A stretch of 54,662 nucleotides of DNA from assembly GCF_001180225.1 (NCBI RefSeq), contig NZ_CVST01000011.1:1-54662 (forward strand). The letters run 5' to 3'. Origin of the DNA: Candidatus Pelagibacter communis. GTDB taxonomy: Bacteria; Pseudomonadota; Alphaproteobacteria; Pelagibacterales; Pelagibacteraceae. The notes beneath the pieces were generated by a model. The model ran no database searches and had not been told where the DNA came from. It was given only the letters and a program-made list of their open reading frames with translations. Numbering within the stretch: position 1 is the first letter of the stretch; each line of letters starts with the position of its first letter. Of the stretch, positions 41,713 to 50,281 are shown one piece after another. A program made the translations under genes and the position numbers.

Positions 41713-44157
41713 ATGGAAAAAAAATATCCTTCTAGCACAAAGGTAGTTGTTGTTGGAGGTGGAGTTATAGGATGTTCTGTTGCTTATCACTTAACAAAAT
41801 TTGGCTGGAAAGATGTTGTTCTTTTAGAAAGAGATCAATTAACATCAGGTACAACTTGGCATGCAGCAGGATTAGTTAGTCAATTAGGCCCAACAGCAGC
41901 AGTTACAAAAATTAGAAAATATACTTTAGATCTTTATAAAAAATTAGAAAAAGAAGTTGATCACTCTGCGGGTTTAAGAATTAATGGAGCCTTATCAATT
42001 GCTCAAACAGACGCTAGATGGCAAGAGCTTCAAAGGCAAGCAACTACAGCTCAATTGTATGATGTTGATATTAAGATTTTAGATAAAGATCAAATAAAGA
42101 AAAATTATCCAATCATGTACACAGAAGATTTAAAAGGTGGAGTGTTAATGCCTGGTGATGGTGCAGCTGATCCAAGTGGTGTTACACATATGTTGGCAAA
42201 AGGTGCAAGATTAGGTGGAGCAAAAATATTTGAGCAATCACCTGTTGAAACAATATTAACTAAAAATGGTAGAGTTAGTGGTGTTAGAGTTAATGGGCAA
42301 GATATTGAATGTGAATATGTGGTTCTTGCAACAGGTATGTGGTCTAGACAAATTGGAGAAAAAATAGGAGTTAGTATTCCTTTATATCCTGCAGAACATT
42401 TTTATGTAATTACAGAGCCAATTGAAAATCTTTCACCAACATTACCTGTAATAAGAGATTTTGACAGCAGTACTTACATTAAAGAAGATGCTGGAAAACT
42501 TTTAATTGGAATATTTGAAGGTAAATCAATCCCTGCATTTAAAGATACTAATAAAGTTCCAGAAGATTTTTCATTCGGTGAATTCCCAGAAAATTTTGAT
42601 CATTTTGAACCGTATTTAGAAAAATCCATGAAACGATTTCCAGTTTTAGAGCAAGCTGGAATTAGAAAGTTTTTTTCTGGACCAGAGTCTTTTACACCTG
42701 ATACCAATTCTTTATTAGGCGAAGTTCCTGAGGTTAAAAATTTATTTGTTAGTTGTGGTTTGAATAGCATTGGCATTGGTAGTGGAGGAGGAGTTGGAAA
42801 AGTAACCGCAGAATGGTTAATGACTGGCCATATCAATGAAGATATTTTTAATTATGATATTAAGAGATTTCAAAAGTTTCATTCAGAATTAGGTTTTATT
42901 AAAGATCGTATTACAGAGTCACTTGGGGATTTGTATGGAATGCATTGGCCTTATAAACAACATAAAACATCAAGAAATGTAAAAAAATTACCATACCATG
43001 ACGAATTAAAAAGTTTTGGTGCATGTTTTGGAGTTTCAGCTGGATATGAAAGACCAATGTGGTTTGCTCTTGATGGAGAAAAAGCAGAGTATGAATATAG
43101 TTATAATTATCAAAACTGGTATCCATCAGTTGAATACGAAACTAACAACACACTAACAAATATTGGTCTATATGATTTGTCTCCTTTTTCTAAATTCGAA
43201 ATTAAATCTGAAAAAGCTCATGAAGATCTTCAGAAAATTTGTACATCAAATATAAAACAGGAACCTGGAAAATGTACTTATACTCATATGCTTAATAAAG
43301 ATGGAGGAATAGAAACAGATCTTACAGTAGTTTGTATAGATCAAAATCATTTTAGAATAATTGGTTCTGCAGCAACAAGAGAAAGAGATAAATTTCATAT
43401 CAAGAAGCATCTATCAGAAGGTGTAGGGTTAACTGACGTTACCGATGATTATTGTGTGTTTGGAATATTTGGTCCAAAGAGTAGATTTTTAATACAAGAT
43501 TTAAGCTCAGACGATTTTAGCAATGAAAATTTTAAGTTTGCAAATTCAAAATATATTGAAATTGATGGAACTAAAATATGGACCCAGAGACTATCTTACG
43601 TTGGAGAGTTAGGTTATGAGCTATATGTTAAAAATTCTGAGTCTAAAAATATATATGAGAAATTAATAGAAAAAGGTAAAAAATATAATTTATCTAATTG
43701 TGGAATGCATGCATTAGATACAATGAGAATGGAAAGTGGTTTTTTACATTGGGGTCATGACATTTCACCAGAAGAAAATCAATATCAAGCAGGTCTTAAC
43801 TTTACAATTAGTTATAAGAAAGACTTTAATTTTATTGGAAGAGAAGCATTGGAAAAAATAAAAGATAAAAAAATTGATAGGAAGTTTGCTATGTTTGTAC
43901 TTAAAAATAATGAACCAGGAAAACCCCTTCTACTTCACGATGAACCAATTTATAAAGATAATAAAATAGTTGGAAGAACTACATCGGGTAATTATTCTTT
44001 TAACTTCAAAAAAAATCTTGCATTTGGTTATATAAATAATGACTATTCAGATGATGAACTTCTAAATGCAAACATTTCAATAGAAATAGAGAAAATTAAA
44101 TATCCTGCTGAAATTATCTTTAAACCATTAAAGCAAACTAATTTTAAAAATAATTAA
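41713..44157 (+). CDS. Dimethylglycine/sarcosine dehydrogenase-like flavoprotein with GcvT domain
   Basis: An 814-residue two-part enzyme. The N-terminal half is a DAO-type FAD domain (VVVVGGGVIGCSVAYHL at 10-26; TWHAAGL, where relatives attach FAD to the histidine). The C-terminal half (about 430-814) is a glycine-cleavage T-protein fold that binds tetrahydrofolate (MRMESGFLHWGHDISPEENQ). Such enzymes demethylate dimethylglycine or sarcosine and pass the one-carbon unit to folate. It is two bases after ald. It would suit betaine breakdown, which the importer at 16378 could feed, but its operon position also allows another N-methyl amine. Confidence 0.87.
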   Translation: MEKKYPSSTKVVVVGGGVIGCSVAYHLTKFGWKDVVLLERDQLTSGTTWHAAGLVSQLGPTAAVTKIRKYTLDLYKKLEKEVDHSAGLRINGALSIAQTDARWQELQRQATTAQLYDVDIKILDKDQIKKNYPIMYTEDLKGGVLMPGDGAADPSGVTHMLAKGARLGGAKIFEQSPVETILTKNGRVSGVRVNGQDIECEYVVLATGMWSRQIGEKIGVSIPLYPAEHFYVITEPIENLSPTLPVIRDFDSSTYIKEDAGKLLIGIFEGKSIPAFKDTNKVPEDFSFGEFPENFDHFEPYLEKSMKRFPVLEQAGIRKFFSGPESFTPDTNSLLGEVPEVKNLFVSCGLNSIGIGSGGGVGKVTAEWLMTGHINEDIFNYDIKRFQKFHSELGFIKDRITESLGDLYGMHWPYKQHKTSRNVKKLPYHDELKSFGACFGVSAGYERPMWFALDGEKAEYEYSYNYQNWYPSVEYETNNTLTNIGLYDLSPFSKFEIKSEKAHEDLQKICTSNIKQEPGKCTYTHMLNKDGGIETDLTVVCIDQNHFRIIGSAATRERDKFHIKKHLSEGVGLTDVTDDYCVFGIFGPKSRFLIQDLSSDDFSNENFKFANSKYIEIDGTKIWTQRLSYVGELGYELYVKNSESKNIYEKLIEKGKKYNLSNCGMHALDTMRMESGFLHWGHDISPEENQYQAGLNFTISYKKDFNFIGREALEKIKDKKIDRKFAMFVLKNNEPGKPLLLHDEPIYKDNKIVGRTTSGNYSFNFKKNLAFGYINNDYSDDELLNANISIEIEKIKYPAEIIFKPLKQTNFKNN

Positions 44158-44186
44158 TAATAATAGATAATTTAAATAGATTAAAT

Positions 44187-45348
44187 TTAATTTGAATTTT
44201 TATTATTAATTCTATTTTCGATAAATTTAGAGTAAAAAATCTTATCAGTTATATACTTATAAGATTGATCATCTGACAATCTAGCGTATGCCATCCAATT
44301 TCTTATTACCAATGCATCAAATAGAGACAAACCTTTTTCAATTGGACCAGTTTTTTTTTCAAAATTGAAATTTGGATTTTTTTTATCAATCAAATCTTCA
44401 AATTTTTTCCATTCAGGATTGTACTGTAATGCATTTTTAGTCAAATCGTCATATCTATCTGATATTAGGCTGTATTCTGAGCAACCACGTTTAATTTTTA
44501 TACTATAATTCTCTATATTAATTTTTAAGAATCTATTTAATATATTTTTAATATTCTCACTTTCTTTAATTGATGAACAAAAAATTAAACCTTTGTATTT
44601 ATTTTCAATACTTGATCTTATCTCTATCATGCATTTTAAAGTATTTTTATTTGCAAGTTCAATATTATCAAAGATGAAATACAGTTTAATTAAATCCAAA
44701 ACAGTGCTTACGTTTATTTGTATTTTATAACAATTAAAACAATATTCTGGAATAATATTATATTCTTTAAAAATAGTCTTGTGTCTATCACATTTTAATG
44801 GTGGATTATATCGTCTGTATGTTTGAGTAAAATTGAAACTAATATTTTTCAGATTTTCATCAATAACTTGATTGATTTGTTTAAAATAGTTTTTTATCTT
44901 TTGATTTTGGATTTTTTCATCAGGATTAAAACTTAAGGTAATTTTTTTTAATTTATTATGAACATTTACCAATTCAAAGTCACTTTTATCGTAATACTTA
45001 GTTAAGCAGAGAGCATTTAGCAACATAGAATGAGATGGTAAAAATTTCTTATTAGCGTTAATAGATTTTAAAAAATTATTTATAGCATCATCAATTTCAC
45101 CTAAATCATAATTAATCATTCCTAAATTAAAAAAAAACTTCTGGAGATGATGAATTCAACAAGATACTTTTCTCAAAATCTTTTTTAGCGTCATTAAATT
45201 TATTTAATTTAAAGTTTGTTATCCCACGATAAAAATAAAAATTAAAATCATTTTTATTTTCAATTGTAGTTTCTTTAAATTTTTTCATAGCTTCTGTGAA
45301 ATTATTACCTTTGATTAGTAGAACTACTTTCTTTAAATTAAATGTCAT
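44187..45348 (-). pseudogene. TPR protein split by a one-base frameshift in a T9 tract
   Basis: Two frames on the minus strand belong to one protein of about 387 residues. The upstream part (45348 down to 45127) encodes tetratricopeptide-like helices and ends SSSPEVFF, then stops in a run of nine T (plus 45129-45137). Removing one T would continue as NLGMINYDLGEIDDAI, a textbook TPR. The downstream part starts at an in-frame ATG (45119). Its C-terminal region has a possible metal site (KCDRH..., CFNCYK) and no recognised catalytic motif. The frameshift may be a sequencing error, a recent mutation or a slippage site. The convergent flavoprotein gene ends 29 bases away. Confidence 0.75.
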
Positions 45349-45441
45349 AAAGTTTTATATTTTAATAAAATAAATAAAATTACAACAAAGTTTTTTCAAA
45401 AAAATATAATGCGACATAAGAAAAAACAAAAGATTGCTTAA

Positions 45442-45915
45442 TTATTGATATTTACCTGCAGTTATAAATTCACTGAAACTTTCACACCAAATAACTACAG
45501 TATTGTATTTACTTACATTTACATTTGAAGGAACATCAACAACAAAGTTTTCAAAACTTTTAACCTCTGCAACATATTTAGCTTCATCTTTAATTGGTAA
45601 AAATTCATCCTCATGTTGTGTAAATTCATTTGTTAGATAAAGTTTATAATCTGGCCCGGGTGCAATTGCACCATTAACTGTAATTTTTGTATTTGAAATT
45701 GTAACTTTTGCTTCTCCCCAGTGAAATGGATCACTCCCTCTTAAATCTCTTACAAACTCAGTTTGATATTGAGATTTATTTTCATACTCATTAATTTTAC
45801 TTATTTCGACTGACTCTGGTGCGGTTAAAATTGGTAGAAAATATACACCTAAGCCAAATCCGATTATTAAAAAGAAAAAGTGGCTAATAAAAAGAAAGGT
45901 AATTTTTTTTTTCAT
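45442..45915 (-). CDS. DM13-domain membrane-anchored protein
   Basis: A 157-residue protein with an N-terminal hydrophobic anchor (ITFLFISHFFFLIIGFGLGVYFLP) and a periplasmic DM13-like domain from about residue 55. The domain includes SDPFHWGEAKVTI, APGPDYKLYLTNEF and the end NTVVIWCESFSEFITAGKY, with the conserved cysteine. DM13 domains are proposed to bind a redox cofactor or to be electron-transfer modules, without firm proof. It stands alone on the minus strand, 93 bases downstream of the TPR gene start and before the tRNA. Confidence 0.78.
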   Translation of the reverse strand: MKKKITFLFISHFFFLIIGFGLGVYFLPILTAPESVEISKINEYENKSQYQTEFVRDLRGSDPFHWGEAKVTISNTKITVNGAIAPGPDYKLYLTNEFTQHEDEFLPIKDEAKYVAEVKSFENFVVDVPSNVNVSKYNTVVIWCESFSEFITAGKYQ

Positions 45916-45973
45916 AGGAAATTTACTTATAGTTGAAAGAGTTAATAAATGTAGTATAAATCTCTCACTTTAT

Positions 45974-46050
45974 GGCGGGGTAGCTCAGTTGGTTAGAGCG
46001 CGGGACTCATAAGCCCGAGGTCAGTGGTTCGATCCCACTTCCCGCTACCA
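45974..46050 (+). tRNA. tRNA-Met (anticodon CAT)
   Basis: A 77-base cloverleaf. Acceptor GGCGGGG pairs with TCCCGCT (two G-T pairs). The D arm is GCTCAGTTGGTTAGAGC, the anticodon loop CTCATAA, the T arm AGTGG-TTCGATC-CCACT, and the discriminator A is followed by an encoded CCA. The anticodon stem closes with an A-G mismatch next to the loop. The paired acceptor end and lack of a CCA-rich anticodon stem speak for elongator Met rather than initiator. An isoleucine tRNA with modified CAT cannot be excluded by eye. The apt stop codon on the other strand begins 2 bases after its end. Confidence 0.93.
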
Positions 46051-46051
46051 T

Positions 46052-46579
46052 TTAATGACCTGGAAATTCTATTAAATTTTCAACTTTATAATTTTTATTT
46101 ACCAAATTATCTGATCCACCTAAATCAAATAAATTAATAACAAAAACAAATGCAGCTACTTTTGCATCACACATTTCAACCAATTTAGCAGCAGCTTCTG
46201 CAGTACCACCTGTTGCAATTAAGTCATCAATTATTAAAACAGACTCATTTTTTAAAATAGAGTCTTTATGAACCTCAATAGTTGCAGTGCCATACTCTAA
46301 TTCAAAATCTACAGAATGTACTTCAGCTGGTAATTTATTTTTTTTTCTCAACATTATAAAAGGTTTTTTAAGGATATAAGAAACGGCAGAGGCAAACACG
46401 AAACCCCTTGATTCTATTGCAGCAATTTTATCAATTTTGTATTTTTTAGATCTTTCAATGATTTGATTAATTGTTTCAGCAAAAGCTTCCTCGTTTTTAA
46501 TTAGAGTAGTTATATCCCTAAATAGAATACCTTTTTTTGGATAATCAGGAATTGATCTAATATGATCTTTTAAATTCAT
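46052..46579 (-). CDS. apt: Adenine phosphoribosyltransferase
   Basis: About 175 residues. It converts adenine and PRPP to AMP. The start MNLKDHIRSIPDYPKKGILFRDIT is diagnostic, so the ATG at 46579 is preferred over the one three codons upstream. The PRPP-binding loop VLIIDDLIATGGTAEAAAKLVE is intact. It is divergent from mtnP with about 33 bases between starts, so adenine released by MtnP is recovered by its immediate neighbour. Confidence 0.95.
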   Translation of the reverse strand: MNLKDHIRSIPDYPKKGILFRDITTLIKNEEAFAETINQIIERSKKYKIDKIAAIESRGFVFASAVSYILKKPFIMLRKKNKLPAEVHSVDFELEYGTATIEVHKDSILKNESVLIIDDLIATGGTAEAAAKLVEMCDAKVAAFVFVINLFDLGGSDNLVNKNYKVENLIEFPGH

Positions 46580-46612
46580 AATACTCAATTATAAATAAAT
46601 ATATTTTAAATT

Positions 46613-47485
46613 ATGACAACAAATAAATTAGCAATAATTGGTGGAAGTGGTCTCTATGATGTTGAAGAATTTACTAACAGAGAATTATTAGAAATAAATA
46701 CACCTTGGGGCAAACCATCTGATCAAATATTAAAAACTAATTATAATAATAAAGAAGTTTATTTTTTACCTAGACATGGGAGAGGGCATTTTATTTCTCC
46801 ATCGAATATAAATTTTAGAGCAAACATTGATGCACTTAAACAATTAGGTGTTACTGATATTGTTTCAGTCTCAGCCGTAGGATCTCTGAAAGAAGAATTG
46901 TCACCTGGAAAATTTGTTATTGTTGATCAATTTATTGATAGAACTTTTGCACGGGTAAAAACTTTTTTTGATGATGAAATCGTTGCTCATGTATCTATGG
47001 CACATCCTACTTCTAATGGATTAATGAATGCTTGTGAAGATGCGATTAAAAAATCCAATATAGAATATCAAAGAAATGGAACCTATGTTGTTATGGAGGG
47101 TCCACAATTTTCTACATTGGCAGAATCTAATTTATACAGATCTTGGAAAGCAGATGTAATTGGTATGACCAATATGCCTGAAGCAAAACTAGCAAGAGAG
47201 GCAGAAATTAGATATGCCTCAGTTTCAATGGTTACAGATTTTGATTGTTGGCACCCAAATCATGAAAATGTTGATGTTCAACAAGTGATTAAAGTTTTAT
47301 TAGGAAATGCTGAAAAAGCAAAAGTTATGATTAAAAATTTAATTGATAATTTTGAGAACCATATAGATGCAAATGATCCAACCAATAATTGCTTAGATGT
47401 AGCTATTATTACTGCTCCAGAAAAACGAACCCAAAAAACAATAGATAAGTTAAAAACGGTTGCAGGTAGAGTTTTGAGTAAATGA
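46613..47485 (+). CDS. mtnP: 5'-methylthioadenosine phosphorylase
   Basis: A 290-residue trimeric nucleoside phosphorylase splitting methylthioadenosine with phosphate into adenine and methylthioribose-1-phosphate. It begins IIGGSGLYDVEEF and has PRHGRGH, VVMEGPQFSTLAESNLYR and GMTNMPEAKLAREAEI. VTDFDCW carries the aspartates that select adenine over guanine, which marks MTA phosphorylase rather than PNP. It overlaps mtnA by 4 bases and leads a four-gene operon that ends with SpeD-SpeE, whose by-product is MTA. Confidence 0.94.
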   Translation: MTTNKLAIIGGSGLYDVEEFTNRELLEINTPWGKPSDQILKTNYNNKEVYFLPRHGRGHFISPSNINFRANIDALKQLGVTDIVSVSAVGSLKEELSPGKFVIVDQFIDRTFARVKTFFDDEIVAHVSMAHPTSNGLMNACEDAIKKSNIEYQRNGTYVVMEGPQFSTLAESNLYRSWKADVIGMTNMPEAKLAREAEIRYASVSMVTDFDCWHPNHENVDVQQVIKVLLGNAEKAKVMIKNLIDNFENHIDANDPTNNCLDVAIITAPEKRTQKTIDKLKTVAGRVLSK

Positions 47486-48552
47486 GAATTCAAGGAAAAG
47501 AATACCGAACAATATGGTACGAGGATAAAATAGTAAAAATAATTGATCAAACAAAACTTCCACATCAATTTATAATAAAAGATCTTAAATCAGTTAAAGA
47601 TGCAATAAATGCAATCAAGGTTATGGAAGTTAGAGGTGCTCCTTTAATTGGGGCAACAGCTGCTTACGGAATAGTTTTAGCTATTCATGAGAACAACTCT
47701 CAAGAATTTATAAGCAAATGTTCAGAAGAATTAATTAAATCAAGACCTACTGCGATAAACTTAAAATGGGCAGTTGATCGTATGATGAAAAAATTATCTG
47801 GCATCAATAGCAATCAAATTTTAGAAGTAGCTTTAAAAGAAGCTAAAGAAATTTGTGATGAGGATGAGAGGTTTTGTGAGGATATAGGCATTAATGGATT
47901 AAAAATAATAGAGGAAATCTACAATAACAAAAAAAATACAGTAAATATTTTAACTCATTGTAATGCAGGTTGGTTAGCAACAATTAATTGGGGCACAGCA
48001 ACTTCACCGATTTATCATGCTCATAAAAAAGGAATTCCGGTTCATGTATGGGTAGATGAAACAAGACCAAGGAACCAAGGTGCAAATTTAACTTCATATG
48101 AGTTAAATGAGGAAGAAATTCCAAATACAATTATTGCTGATAATACTGGTGGTATTTTAATGCAAAGAGGGCAAGTTGATATGTGTATTGTTGGAACAGA
48201 TAGAACTTTATCAAATGGAGACGTGTGTAATAAAATTGGAACTTATCTAAAAGCTTTAGCTGCACATGATAACAACGTACCTTTTTATGTTGCGCTTCCA
48301 AGTTCAACTATTGATTGGAACATTGAAGATGCAAGAGACATTCCAATTGAGGAAAGAAACTCTGAGGAATTATCTCATGTAGAGGGTATTGATGAAAACA
48401 ATGAAGTTAAAAAAGTTTTGATTTACCCAAAGAAAAGTAAAGCAATGAATTTAGCTTTTGATGTAACTCCTGCAAAATATGTAAGTGGATTGATTACTGA
48501 GAGAGGAGTATGTGAAGCTTCTACCAATGGACTAAAAAACTTATTCAAATGA
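47482..48552 (+). CDS. mtnA: Methylthioribose-1-phosphate isomerase
   Basis: A 356-residue eIF2B-like isomerase converting methylthioribose-1-phosphate to methylthioribulose-1-phosphate. Landmarks are MEVRGAPLIGATAAYG, the catalytic cysteine in THCNAGWLAT, VWVDETRPRNQGANLTSYEL and the aspartate in CIVGTDRTLSNGDVCNKIGTY. It overlaps mtnP and the downstream aldolase-type gene by 4 bases on either side. It carries the MTA salvage one step past MtnP. Confidence 0.95.
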   Translation: MRIQGKEYRTIWYEDKIVKIIDQTKLPHQFIIKDLKSVKDAINAIKVMEVRGAPLIGATAAYGIVLAIHENNSQEFISKCSEELIKSRPTAINLKWAVDRMMKKLSGINSNQILEVALKEAKEICDEDERFCEDIGINGLKIIEEIYNNKKNTVNILTHCNAGWLATINWGTATSPIYHAHKKGIPVHVWVDETRPRNQGANLTSYELNEEEIPNTIIADNTGGILMQRGQVDMCIVGTDRTLSNGDVCNKIGTYLKALAAHDNNVPFYVALPSSTIDWNIEDARDIPIEERNSEELSHVEGIDENNEVKKVLIYPKKSKAMNLAFDVTPAKYVSGLITERGVCEASTNGLKNLFK

Positions 48553-49184
48553 AAAATTTAAGTTCTGAAATTATTCGATATTCAAAAATGCTGAACACAA
48601 AAAAATTATCAGCTTTAAGATCTGGAAATATCTCAGTAAGGTATAAAAATGGTTTTTTAATTTCCCCGTCTGGAAAAAAATACTCAACTTTAAAAAATAA
48701 AGATATAGTTTTCGTTTCATTAGATGGTGAGTTTGACAAAAAAAAAGGTATTCCATCTTCAGAATGGAAATTTCATCAAGATATTTATAAAAATAAAAAA
48801 GAAGCTAAAGCAATTGTTCACGCTCATTCAACAAATGCAACTGCTTTATCTACTCATAAAAAAGGAATCCCTTCTTTTCATTACATGGTTGCAATGGCTG
48901 GTGGCTATGACATTAAATGTGCAAAATATGCAACCTTTGGAACGAGAGAATTATCTAAAAATATTTTAAGAGCTTTAAAAGGTAGAAAAGCTTGCTTAAT
49001 TGCAAATCACGGTCAGATTGCATTTGAAGATAGTTTGGCGAAAGCATTTGAATTAGCTGAAGAGGTTGAAAATATATCGCTTCAGTATATAACGAGCCTG
49101 AAATTGGGTAAGCCTAAAATTCTTTCTATAGTAGAAATGAATAAAGTTTTATCCAAAGCTAAAAATTATAAAAAGGATAGCTAA
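48549..49184 (+). CDS. Class II aldolase/adducin-family protein (methylthioribulose-1-P aldolase or dehydratase)
   Basis: A 211-residue zinc aldolase fold. The metal ligands are H91 and H93 (VHAHSTNATAL) and H154 (ANHGQ), with the acid E72 in SSEWKFH. In the classical methionine salvage pathway this position is MtnB, a dehydratase followed by MtnC/E and MtnD; none of those is in the window. In the DHAP shunt the same fold (Ald2) splits methylthioribulose-1-phosphate or its deoxy analogue into DHAP and an aldehyde. Overlap with mtnA (4 bases) and speDE (1 base) puts it in the same transcript. Which reaction it performs is open. Confidence 0.85.
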   Translation: MKNLSSEIIRYSKMLNTKKLSALRSGNISVRYKNGFLISPSGKKYSTLKNKDIVFVSLDGEFDKKKGIPSSEWKFHQDIYKNKKEAKAIVHAHSTNATALSTHKKGIPSFHYMVAMAGGYDIKCAKYATFGTRELSKNILRALKGRKACLIANHGQIAFEDSLAKAFELAEEVENISLQYITSLKLGKPKILSIVEMNKVLSKAKNYKKDS

Positions 49185-50224
49185 TGACCAAAGTTGGAGA
49201 GCATATAACTCTAGACATCATTGGAACTACAAAAGAGTACGATCCTTCTGTTTATGAAAAAGTAATTCATGAAATTGCAAAAGCTGCAAAAGTATCAATA
49301 CTAAATATTTCTAAATATAAATTTGAACCACAAGGTTTCACAATATTAGCTCTTTTAGCAGAAAGTCATATTAGTTTTCATACATTTCCTGAAAAAGGAA
49401 TTATTAGTTTTGATTTTTTTACTTGCGGTAAAGTAAGTCCTTCAGTTGCAATCGATATAATCAAAAAAGAATTTGAACATATAAGAATTGTTAAAAAAGA
49501 ATTTAATAGAGACACAAAATTGCTTTATCATGACATATATAGTTCTCCAGGTTTGCAAAAATCTTATGTTGTAAATGATGTTTTAGAAGATTTTAAATCT
49601 AAAGTTGGTCAACATATTGAAATTTTAGATCTTGAGCAGTTTGGAAAATCATTATTTATAGATGGTGAAATTCAAGTTGCTGCAACAGATGAGCATTTAT
49701 ATAGCTCTACATTTGTTGGTTCAGGTTTAAATTTAAACAAAGATAATGAAAGGGCAGCTATCATCGGAGGTGGAGATGGTGGAGTTGCAAGAGAATGTAT
49801 TTCTAAAAATTTTAATTTTATTGATTGGTATGAATTAGATCCAGAAGTTGTGGATGTTTGCAATAAACATCTTGGTGATATTGGAAAAAAAGCTACAGAA
49901 AAAAATTCGGTCAAATGTGTATGGGGAGATGCATTTGAAAGTATTAAATCAGTAGCTGATTATACTTACGATCATATTTTTGTTGATCTTAATGATGATC
50001 AGTTTTGTATAGATCTAGCAGCAAAAAATATGGATTCTTTGGTTAGAATATTAAAACCAAAAGGGGTGATAACAGCTCAAGTTGGTAGTCAGGATAAAAA
50101 ACCTAAGCAAGTTGATAGTTGGTTAAATGTCTTTAATCAAAATTTTGGTAATGCTAAATTATCTAGAGTTTACATACCAAGTTTTGATTGTGCTTGGAAC
50201 TTTTCATCTTCAATAAATCATTAA
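49184..50224 (+). CDS. speDE: Fused S-adenosylmethionine decarboxylase-spermidine synthase (SpeD-SpeE)
   Basis: A 346-residue fusion of two polyamine enzymes. Residues 1-117 are SpeD of the short bacterial type: self-cleavage between E60 and S61 (AESHISFHTFPE) to make the pyruvoyl group, with H66 and C81 (FTCG) at the same spacing as in Thermotoga. Residues 118-346 are spermidine synthase, with the SAM-type loop IGGGDGG (194-200), YELDP and the DLND motif near the active site. The first half makes decarboxylated SAM, the second transfers its aminopropyl group and releases MTA, which the genes just upstream recycle. Self-cleavage of the SpeD part would leave the SpeE part on the large C-terminal chain. 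Confidence 0.93.
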   Translation: MTKVGEHITLDIIGTTKEYDPSVYEKVIHEIAKAAKVSILNISKYKFEPQGFTILALLAESHISFHTFPEKGIISFDFFTCGKVSPSVAIDIIKKEFEHIRIVKKEFNRDTKLLYHDIYSSPGLQKSYVVNDVLEDFKSKVGQHIEILDLEQFGKSLFIDGEIQVAATDEHLYSSTFVGSGLNLNKDNERAAIIGGGDGGVARECISKNFNFIDWYELDPEVVDVCNKHLGDIGKKATEKNSVKCVWGDAFESIKSVADYTYDHIFVDLNDDQFCIDLAAKNMDSLVRILKPKGVITAQVGSQDKKPKQVDSWLNVFNQNFGNAKLSRVYIPSFDCAWNFSSSINH

Positions 50225-50281
50225 TTTTTCTTTTTTCTTCTTAAAAATTGTGAAATAATTATTCCAATAAAAGGAGAAAAT

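Noticed and set aside
45974..46050. Initiator tRNA-Met or tRNA-Ile(CAT)
   Set aside because: The acceptor end can pair at position 1 (G-T), and the anticodon stem lacks the three consecutive G-C pairs next to the loop typical of initiators; Ile with lysidine cannot be fully excluded, but Met elongator is the simpler reading.
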